Shown here: one piece after another, positions 33,329 to 40,438 of the stretch
Layout of the letters: every line of letters begins with the position of its first letter
How positions within the stretch are numbered: the first letter of the stretch is position 1
Assembly: GCF_000418325.1 (NCBI RefSeq)
Contig: NC_021658.1
Coordinates: forward strand, 4,389,501-4,453,500
Source: Sorangium cellulosum So0157-2
GTDB lineage: Bacteria > Myxococcota_A > Polyangia > Polyangiales > Polyangiaceae
DNA: 64,000 bases
Reading direction: 5' to 3'
Translations under genes and position numbers: made by a program
The notes under the pieces: generated by a model
The model's database searches: none
What the model saw: the letters and a program-made list of their open reading frames with translations, nothing else
What the model was told of the DNA's origin: nothing

Positions 33329-35104
33329 ATGATGAGAGAGCGCTTCGTGACGAGAGTGGCCCAGATTGCTCTGCTGACGAGCATGGGGCTCCCCGTGGGC
33401 TGCGGCGGCTGCGACTCGGAGCCTGACGATGGCACCACCGCTTCATCGAGCGGCGGCGGGGAGGGCGGCGTCGGCGGGGAGGGCGGCGTCGGCGGGGACG
33501 GGGGCGCGGGGGCCAGCGGGGGCGATGGTGGATCCGGCGGGCAAGGCGGCTCCGGTGGCGAGGGCGGCTCCGGCGGGCAAGGCGGCTTCGGCGGAGAGGG
33601 CGGCGCGGGCGGCGCCGGCGGCTCGGGCGGCGCCGGCGGGCAAGGCGGCGCCGGCGGCGAAGGCGGCGAAGGCGGCGGCGAGCCTCCCGAGTTCCTCGGA
33701 GACGCGCTCTGGGGCGCCAGCGCCGGCGAGGAGAGGGGCGAGCGCGTCGAGGCGATCGCGGCGGATCAGGGCGAGAACGTCGTCCTGGTCGGCGGCTTCC
33801 AGACCGCGATCAACTTCGGCGGCGACGCCGACCGCCTCGTGAGCGCGGGCCAACACGACATCTTCGTGGTGAAGCTCGACCCGGCCGGGGGCCACGTCTG
33901 GAGCAAGCGCTTCGGCGACGCGTCCGATCAGTACGCGATCGCGGCGGCCACGGATTCGAGCGGCAACATCGTTATCGCCGGCGAGTTCACGGGGACCCTC
34001 AACTTCGGCGCGGACCCGAGCACGGCGCTCGTGAGCGCCGGCGAGCGGGACATCTTCGTCGCCAAGCTCGACCCCGACGGCAACCACCTCTTCAGCAAGC
34101 GCTTCGGCGACGCGCTCGACCAGTACGCCTCGGCCGTGGCCGTCACCGCGGAGGACGACATCGTGGTCCTCGGCGTCGCCGACGGCACCATCAACTTCAG
34201 CGAGGATCCCGGGGCCGAGCTCACGGGCACCGGCAGCGACGCCGCCGTCGTCGCGAAGCTCGACGCCGCCGGCGGCCACCTCTGGAGCAAGCGGTTCGGG
34301 TCCCTCGAGAGCTGGCAGCGCCTCGCCAGCCTCGCGACCAGCGGCTCGGCCCTCTACGTGGCCGGCGCGTTCGGCGGCAGGCTCGCGATCGACCACCGGC
34401 TCCTGGAGAGCGCCGTCAGCGGCGTGACGTCGGGCGCCGGCGGCGCCGGGGGCGGCGGCGAGCCGATCTACAGCATCGACGGGCTCGTCGCCCGGTTCGA
34501 TCTGGCGTCGGGCAGCCTGGTCTGGGCGCGCTCGCTGGGCGCCGCCGGCGAGCAGTACGCGAAGTACGTCAGCGTCGGCGTCGACGGTCACCCCGTGGTC
34601 CTCGGCAACCACCGGGCGCCGTTCCAGGTCGGCTCCATCGACGTCGAGCACACCGAGGCGGCGGGATACGACCTCTACGTCGCCCGGCTCGACGCCGATG
34701 CGGGCGAGCCGCTCGCCGCGCGCGCGTTCCTGTCCGACGGCGACGAGTTCGTCTGGGGCTTCTCGCAGGATCCCTGGGGCAACCACGTGCTGAGCGGCTA
34801 CTTCACGAGGTCGCTCTCGCTCGGCGGAGAGCCCCTCTCGGTCGGCGCGCCCTCGACGGGCGACGCGTTCGTCGCGAAGCTCAGCCCGGACTTCTCCGAG
34901 GAGCTCTGGTCCGATGTCTACCGGGATCAGTTCTTCTCGTACGCCACCGCGCAGGCGGTCACCGCCGGCGGAAACACGGTGGTGGCGGGCCTCTTCTGCG
35001 GCGAGCGGCTCGAGCTCGGCGGCGGCCTCCCCGCCCTCGAGCACAGCGCGCCCGCGCTCGATCGCAACAACGGCGACGTCTTCCTCGTCACCCTCTCGCC
35101 CTGA
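33329..35104 (+). CDS. Beta-propeller (SBBP-like) lipoprotein, second copy
   Basis: A 591-residue lipoprotein. MMRERFVTRVAQIALLTSMG leads to the lipobox-like PVGC. A hundred residues of GGxGGEGG-type linker follow, then about seven propeller blades: VLVGGFQTAINFGGD, IFVVKLDPAGGHVWSKRFGD, IVIAGEFTGTLNFGAD, KRFGDALDQYASAVAV and so on. It ends ALDRNNGDVFLVTLSP. The blade sequence and the linker-propeller layout match the lipoprotein at 27159-28622 on the opposite strand, so they are paralogues. GGAGG stands upstream of tandem ATGs at 33329 and 33332. Likely surface-exposed; no catalytic residues recognised. Its 3' end overlaps the convergent KGG gene by 17 bases. Confidence 0.88.
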   Translation: MMRERFVTRVAQIALLTSMGLPVGCGGCDSEPDDGTTASSSGGGEGGVGGEGGVGGDGGAGASGGDGGSGGQGGSGGEGGSGGQGGFGGEGGAGGAGGSGGAGGQGGAGGEGGEGGGEPPEFLGDALWGASAGEERGERVEAIAADQGENVVLVGGFQTAINFGGDADRLVSAGQHDIFVVKLDPAGGHVWSKRFGDASDQYAIAAATDSSGNIVIAGEFTGTLNFGADPSTALVSAGERDIFVAKLDPDGNHLFSKRFGDALDQYASAVAVTAEDDIVVLGVADGTINFSEDPGAELTGTGSDAAVVAKLDAAGGHLWSKRFGSLESWQRLASLATSGSALYVAGAFGGRLAIDHRLLESAVSGVTSGAGGAGGGGEPIYSIDGLVARFDLASGSLVWARSLGAAGEQYAKYVSVGVDGHPVVLGNHRAPFQVGSIDVEHTEAAGYDLYVARLDADAGEPLAARAFLSDGDEFVWGFSQDPWGNHVLSGYFTRSLSLGGEPLSVGAPSTGDAFVAKLSPDFSEELWSDVYRDQFFSYATAQAVTAGGNTVVAGLFCGERLELGGGLPALEHSAPALDRNNGDVFLVTLSP

Positions 35105-35513
35105 CGCCCTCGAGCGGCCGCGCGGAGCTCCGTCGAGCTCCGCGCGGCGGCGCCTGGACGTGCTGCTCGTGGCTGCCGCCCTGCTCGCGCTCGCCCTCGC
35201 CCTGCGCGGCGCTCGCGCTGCTCGAGCCGTCGCCGCGCGCCTCGCCGCCCTTGCGGCCGATCTGGGCCATGTGCCCGCGGTTCTGGCTCACGGCCGCGCC
35301 GCCCTTGCGGCCGATCGCGGCCATGTGCTCGCGGTTCTGGCTCACGGCCGCGCCGCCCTTGCGGCCCGCGGCGCGGGCCTCCTCGGAGCTGAACTCGTGG
35401 GCTGTGCCCTTCTCGTGCGCGGCCTTGCCACCCATGCTCGCGATGGCACGCTGCTGCTTCTGGTCCATCGCCGCGAACCCACGACTGCTGCTCTGCCCTT
35501 GTTGCTGTGCCAT
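35088..35513 (-). CDS. KGG-repeat (con-10/GsiB-like) stress protein
   Basis: A 141-residue hydrophilic protein. Residues 1-25 include SSSRGFAAMDQKQQRAIASM, followed by several copies of the KGG motif: MGGKAAHEKGTAHEFSSEEA, RAAGRKGGAAVSQNREHMAA, IGRKGGAAVSQNRGHMAQ and IGRKGGEARG. This pattern (stress-induced acidophilic repeat) occurs in GsiB, YciG and fungal con-10, proteins made in general stress or sporulation; they are probably disordered protectants. AGGAG lies seven bases upstream of the ATG at 35513. The C-terminal fifty residues are Arg/Ser-rich and run into the end of the convergent propeller gene, so the natural stop may have been lost or the overlap may be genuine. Confidence 0.85.
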   Translation of the reverse strand: MAQQQGQSSSRGFAAMDQKQQRAIASMGGKAAHEKGTAHEFSSEEARAAGRKGGAAVSQNREHMAAIGRKGGAAVSQNRGHMAQIGRKGGEARGDGSSSASAAQGEGEREQGGSHEQHVQAPPRGARRSSARPLEGVRARG

Positions 35514-36885
35514 GATAGGTCTCCTTGGTGTCTGGCGCATCGCTCGGCGCCGGCGCGGGACAACGCAGCTGCGGCACCCCGCCCGATCTTCGCTGAACGA
35601 TGTCGGCAGGAGGGGTGACTGCAACGTGGATGCCATGGAGAAGAACCCATGGAAATTGGGCCTCTCCAGCGCGGATCCAGCGAGAGCTCCCCGAGGATCG
35701 CCGCGCGGGCCCGCGGTCGTCCCGAGGGCCGCTCGCCCAGGGCGAACGACAACGGTGCGCGCCGGCGCAAACGCGTCGCGACGCAGATCGCGCGCTTCTG
35801 CGCCGCTCAGCTCGCGATGCGCGCTGCTCAGCCTGGCCGATCCAGGTTCTCAGCAGGGGATCCGCGTCGCGGCAGACTGCCCCACCGGTCGTGGGCGCGC
35901 GGGCCATCGCGCCTCGTCCGCGCGCCGCCGAGATCCGCGGCGAGCGGACGCGCCCGAGCTCACGAGCTCAGCGCGTTTCGTCTGGCCTTCAGCGCTCGCC
36001 GTCGCGCTGACGAGGCGGCTGGCCGCGCTCCCGTCGGCGCCGCGCGGCCGGCGGTGCGCCGCCGTTCATCCGGAGAGATCGCCGAAGAAGACGAGAAGGT
36101 GGGAAAGCGGGAAAACCATCCACGTCGCCTCACGTCGCTTTCCCCACCGTGACGCTCCACCGCGCGACACCGCACGATACCGCGATACCGCACCGCGACG
36201 CCGGCACGGCGCCGCGCCGCCATCGGGATCGCCGGGGCCAGCGCGCGTGGGCCTTGACGCGCGAGAGCAGCCGCGCGTCCTGACCGCGACGGGCAGGCTG
36301 CTCAAGGACCATCGTCAGGCCGAGGTGCACCCCGCTCGGCGAGGAGCGCAGCGCGACGCGCACGCCGCGGAGCGACGCTCGCCCGGGCGCGCCGTCGATG
36401 GGTCGATATTGCACTTCTCGCGATCGTGATCACCGCACCACCGGCGTCCGACAGGCGCAGTGGGTACGGCAAGCGCGCAGATCCTGCGGAGCTGCAGTCG
36501 CGCAGATTCTGCGCGCTCCGGAGCTCGGCAGTGAGGATCAGAAAGCGAAAGCGCGACGGTGGGACGCGTAGGAGCTGCGCCGCTGCGTCGCCTCGTTCGC
36601 ACGCGCGAAGCGGCGCGCTGCGCGCTCGCACGCGCGGCGCGGCGGCGGGCCGCGCCCGGGGCGCGTCGCTCCGGCGCGCGGCGCGGCGCCCGCGGCTGTC
36701 GCGCAACGCGGAGCAGCCCGTCAAAAACTCGACGTCCGCGTGGCCTCCGAGTTGCTCTCCAGATGCGCGCGCTCGTCACGGATGTCACGGCGACGCCACA
36801 CGTGATACAGAGCGACCTGACGCAACGGACGCAACGGACGTAGGCAACCCACGCGCGCAACACGCCATCCCTGGAACATTCCCGT
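35514..36885. other. Long stretch without a recognisable gene
   Basis: About 1.37 kb. All open frames here, on both strands, are Arg/Ala/Ser-rich, mutually overlapping and lack domain patterns or credible ribosome-binding sites. GC is lower and mixed between 36060 and 36560 (for example GATACCGCGATACCGC direct repeats near 36175). No tRNA, rRNA or IS end is visible. It may be decayed sequence or hold a non-coding RNA. Confidence 0.5.
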
Positions 36886-37911
36886 ATGCAAGAGAGGCTG
36901 ACAACGGACTGTGATAAGGCCGCCGGCTCCCGCGGCCTGGTCGACGTCGAGCGCCCCGGCGCGCTCCTGAGGGACGCGCTGCGCGGCCTGGTCGCCGTGT
37001 TCGCCCTCCAGGACGCGATCCTCATCGGCTACCTCGTCGTGACGACGGTCTGCCTGCTCGGCGCGCCGCCCTCCGAGGTGCAAGCGCAGTGCGTGCACCG
37101 CAATCTGGCCGCCATCGCCGCGCTCGTGTCCCTCTGCGTGTTCGTGCGCCGCGCGACGTTCGTGCCCAGCCTGCTGCGGAGCGTGGTTTACCGGCTCTCG
37201 CTCGTCGGCACCTTCCTCCTCAACTACCTCTCGCTCCGGACCATCCTGCCGACGGTCCGGAGCGACAGCCTCGACGCGGAGCTCCTCCAGCTCGACCTCC
37301 TCCTCTTCCGGTTCGAGCCGGCGCTCTGGATGGAGCGCTTCAACACGCGCCCCATCGTCGAGTGGTTCTCCTTCTTCTACTTCAGCTACTTTTTCATCTG
37401 CTTCACCTCGATGGTGCTGGCGGTCTGGGTCGCCCGCCCCGGCCGCGGCACGACCGAGTACGCGGTCGGCACGTCGATCGTCTACTGCGTTGGCCAGCTC
37501 GGCTACATGGCGGTCCCCGCGTACGGCCCGATCCAGGCGCTGAGCCACCTCTATCAGGGGCCGCTCGACGGCGGCTTCTTCTGGGGGTGCGTGAGCAGCA
37601 TCGTGCAGGCCGGCGGCGCCATGAAGGACGTCTTTCCCTCGCTGCACACGGCCGCGCCGCTCTGGTTCGCCCTGTACACGTTCCACCGCGCGCGCACGGA
37701 CCGGCGCCTCTTCTGGCTGGCCGTGGTGGCCGCGTTCTTCTCCTTCAACATCATCATCTCCACCATGCTCCTCCGCTGGCACTACGCGGTCGACGTGGTC
37801 GCCGGCGTCGCGCTGGCGACGGGGGCGGCGTGGCTCACGCCGCGGCTCGTCCGCTGGGAGGAGGGCGTCCGCGCCCGCATGGACCAGCCGCAGCCGTGGA
37901 GCTTCCGGTAG
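36886..37911 (+). CDS. PAP2-superfamily membrane protein (Aur1/Ipt1-like)
   Basis: A 341-residue integral membrane protein with about six hydrophobic segments (for example LIGYLVVTTVCLLGAPP, WFSFFYFSYFFICFTSMVLA). It has the PAP2 signature blocks in the right order: GAMKDVFPSLHTAAPLW (PSxH) and, after two more helices, LRWHYAVDVVAG (H-x3-D). This is the PAP2_3 arrangement of inositolphosphoryl-ceramide synthase-like and related phosphatidic acid phosphatase-type enzymes, whose two histidines and aspartate form the active site facing outside the cytoplasm. A lipid phosphatase or head-group transferase role is inferred; the lipid is unknown. The start has a weak ribosome-binding site, and the N-terminal twenty polar residues may be cytoplasmic. 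Confidence 0.88.
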   Translation: MQERLTTDCDKAAGSRGLVDVERPGALLRDALRGLVAVFALQDAILIGYLVVTTVCLLGAPPSEVQAQCVHRNLAAIAALVSLCVFVRRATFVPSLLRSVVYRLSLVGTFLLNYLSLRTILPTVRSDSLDAELLQLDLLLFRFEPALWMERFNTRPIVEWFSFFYFSYFFICFTSMVLAVWVARPGRGTTEYAVGTSIVYCVGQLGYMAVPAYGPIQALSHLYQGPLDGGFFWGCVSSIVQAGGAMKDVFPSLHTAAPLWFALYTFHRARTDRRLFWLAVVAAFFSFNIIISTMLLRWHYAVDVVAGVALATGAAWLTPRLVRWEEGVRARMDQPQPWSFR

Positions 37912-37971
37912 CCGCGGCGCCTCCGGCGGCGGCGCCTGAGCCGCCCGCCTGAGCCGCCCGCGCGCCGCGCC

Positions 37972-38700
37972 TCACGTGGCCGGGACCGCGCTCTGCGCCG
38001 GGGCCGCCTGGGCCCGCGGCGCCCCCCGGCGCTCCTCGGCGGCCCCGTCGAGCAGGAAACCGTCCGACTGCTTGCTCCAGAGCCGCTTGTAGGCCCCGTT
38101 CCGCGCCAGCAGCTCGGCGTGGGTGCCGTCCTCGATGATCCGGCCGTCCTCGAACACGAGGATGCGGTCGAGGTGGACGATCGTCGAGAGGCGATGGGCC
38201 ACGACGAGCACCGTCTTGCCCTTCATGACCCCGTCGACGGCGCCGGGCCGGTCGACGAGCTCGTGGGAGCGGATGATGGTGTTCACCCCGTTCGCGACGT
38301 TGCCGACGAACTCGAAGAACTCGAGGAAGCGGCGGCTCAGGTTGCGCGCCTCGTTGATGATGAGGAGCGACAGGCTGGTCGCCATCACGAACTCGGCGAC
38401 GCCGATGGCGCCGCGCTGCCACAGCGCGAGCGCGTAGTAGAGCGTCCCCACCTTGAGCAGCGCGGCCGACGCGAACTGGAACCAGCGGACGCGCTCGGAG
38501 TACCAGTTCGACCGGCGCACCGCCCGGAGCTCCCGGACGAGCTGCTCGTCGAGGTACTCGCGCTCGAAGCCGAGCCGGGCGAAGACCCGCGCGCTCGTGA
38601 GGTTCGTGACCGAGTCGACGAGCTTGCCGGTGGTCTCGCTCCGCGCGGCCGCGGCCCGCACCGCGTGCGGCTGGCAGCGGGTCGCGAGCCAGTAGGAGAT
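37972..38700 (-). pseudogene. Remnant of an ABC exporter (MsbA-like), catalytic core deleted
   Basis: From about 38700 the sequence matches the second half of an exporter membrane domain: SYWLATRCQPHAVRA, RSETTGKLVDSVTNL, ARVFARLGFEREYL, WFQFASAALLKVGTLYYALA, FVMATSLSLLIINEARNLS, FLEFFEFVGNVANG and HELVDRPGAVDG. It then jumps directly to the last part of the nucleotide-binding domain: KGKTVLVVAHRLSTIVHLDR, FEDGRIIEDGTHAELL. The Walker A, Q-loop, LSGGQ signature and Walker B of about 130-150 residues are missing at the junction (about 38225-38245), and the N-terminal membrane helices are missing upstream of 38700. The frame itself is intact (open from 38802), but the product could not bind ATP. 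Confidence 0.85.
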
Positions 38701-38836
38701 GCCAGGCCGGGAGCGCCCGGGCGGCGGGTGCCCCGGTGCAGTCACGCCGGTGAGGGTCGAGCGGGCAGGGCACGTCCCGCAGGTCGCAGGCGATCGCGTC
38801 AATGTCGTGGTGAAATCGCCATCGACGCGCCTCCCG

Positions 38837-39910
38837 CTACTCAGCCTGCTCCGGGCTTACCAGGACGGCGGCTGACAGCAGGCCGCTCAGGCCGTCGCCG
38901 TTCGTGGAGCGAGCCGTGATCGAGCACGCAGCCTGAGCCGTCGGCGGCTGCCAGTCGTACATGTGATAGTAAGAGAGACCGGTGTACGTGATGGCGCCAC
39001 CGCAGCTGTCGGTGACCTCGACCAGCCCAGGAGACGAATCGCCCCACTCGACGCGCAAGAGCAGCTCGACGCGACCGGGCGCCGTGATGGGCTCTTGGCA
39101 GGTGCCGTCGGCGAGGTACGAGTTGACGAAGCAGGAAGCATCAGGCCACTGCAACGTCAGGCGCATCACTGGCCTGGCGATGAATCGGCCGTCGATGATC
39201 ACGGCGCCTTGGGCCTGGCTCTCCTCGAAGATCATGATCGAGAACGTCTCGCTCGCGGAGAGCTCGCCGTCCGTCACGCTCACGCTCACCTCACAGGTGC
39301 CGGCGGCAGGCTTGGTGAAGTCGGTCACGAACGCCGTGGGCGCCGAGAATACCCCATCGGCGCAGTCGCTGGTCCACTCGACGGCGAGCGCGTCGTCGTC
39401 CAGGTCGACCGCGGAGATCGAGAGCTGCGCCGGCTGGTTCACCACGGTCGAGAGCGGGTAGGTCAGGCCCAGCACGATCGGGCTGTGCTCGATGTCGTGT
39501 GCCTCCGCGAGATCGAGGATCCGGAGGACGGCTTGCGTCGCTGCGCCGCCCTGGATCTCGACCGAGACCGGAGCGCTGGTGCCGACGAGCTGGTCTCCGA
39601 CGAAGGCGTTGCCGACGAGCTGGTGCGAGCCCTCGGGCAAGAGCAGGGTGCCGCTGAAGTTGCCGTCGGGATCGTGCGCGAGCTCGGCCTCGGGGCCGCT
39701 CAGAACGGTGACGGTGACCCGCGTGATGTCGCCCGCGGTCGTGGGCGCTGCCTGGACGCTCAAGCGCGCGATCCCCAGGCGGGAGCCGTCGGCTTCTCCC
39801 GCGTCGAGGGGGTCGTCGTGCTGCGCGCAGCCGCTGACCGGCAGCAGCGCGGCGCAGAGGACCAGACCCATCGCCGACAGAACGCTCGTCCTCGTCTTGC
39901 CGATTGCCAT
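38837..39910 (-). CDS. Lipoprotein of unknown function with Ig/PKD-like regions
   Basis: A 357-residue lipoprotein: signal MAIGKTRTSVLSAMGLVLCA ... LPVSGC, an LPVSGC lipobox, then an acidic linker. The rest is beta-rich: LSVQAAPTTAGDITRVTVTV, then LPEGSHQLVGNAFVGDQLVG, then a PKD-like segment (LSISAVDLDDDALAVEWTSD followed by CEVSVSVTDGELSASETFSI). It ends in a Cys-containing region (CFVNSYLADGTCQEP, CGGAITYTGLSYYHMYDWQP, CSITARSTNGDG). These look like non-catalytic surface domains; I recognise no named family. GGAGG lies ten bases before the ATG at 39910. Confidence 0.8.
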   Translation of the reverse strand: MAIGKTRTSVLSAMGLVLCAALLPVSGCAQHDDPLDAGEADGSRLGIARLSVQAAPTTAGDITRVTVTVLSGPEAELAHDPDGNFSGTLLLPEGSHQLVGNAFVGDQLVGTSAPVSVEIQGGAATQAVLRILDLAEAHDIEHSPIVLGLTYPLSTVVNQPAQLSISAVDLDDDALAVEWTSDCADGVFSAPTAFVTDFTKPAAGTCEVSVSVTDGELSASETFSIMIFEESQAQGAVIIDGRFIARPVMRLTLQWPDASCFVNSYLADGTCQEPITAPGRVELLLRVEWGDSSPGLVEVTDSCGGAITYTGLSYYHMYDWQPPTAQAACSITARSTNGDGLSGLLSAAVLVSPEQAE

Positions 39911-40319
39911 ATCAACATTCCCTCCAGAAGAATCGATGAGACGCCAGCACGCCTGGAGCTCGCAGCCGAGGCGGGGGGTCGAGTCAGATGCGCCGCTGGG
40001 CTCGAACATTCACGCGCCTTCTCCTCCGACGGACGCCCGCGACGCCGCGGGCTCGCAGGAGAGTGCGCCGGGGTCCTGCGGGACGGCGCCGGGGGGCGTG
40101 GCGCGGAGCCCCCGGCACGGGCGGTGGGTCGCCGGGGGGCGGCGGCGGGAACCCCCGGGGCGGCGAGGGCCATCCCCGGCTCGGAGGGCGCGTGCCCCGC
40201 GGGGACTGCGGGGGGCGAGGCGGGGGGCGAGCCGGGCAAGGCGGGGGATGAGTCCGGCGAGGTGGGGAGCGAGATGGCGGAGGCGGGGGGGCGAGTCGGG
40301 CGAGCCGGGGGTTACGGCG

Positions 40320-40382
40320 CCGGAGGCGGGGAGGCGAGCGTCGGAGGCGGGGAGGTGAGCGCCGGAGGCGGGGAGGCGAGCG
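40320..40382 (+). repeat. Three tandem copies of a 21-bp G-rich unit
   Basis: CGGAGGCGGGGAGGCGAGCG is repeated with a 21-bp period at 40320, 40341 and 40362, with single-base differences. More degenerate copies of the GGAGGCGGGG phrase lie upstream from about 40240. Confidence 0.75.
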
Positions 40383-40438
40383 GCAACCTGCCGGGGGAGA
40401 TGGAAAGGCCGGCGAGGGGGAGCGGGGGCGTGGTAGCA

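Noticed and set aside
35600..36890. Several overlapping open frames in the gene-free stretch
   Set aside because: All are Arg/Ala/Ser-rich, overlap each other on both strands and show no domain or ribosome-binding site.
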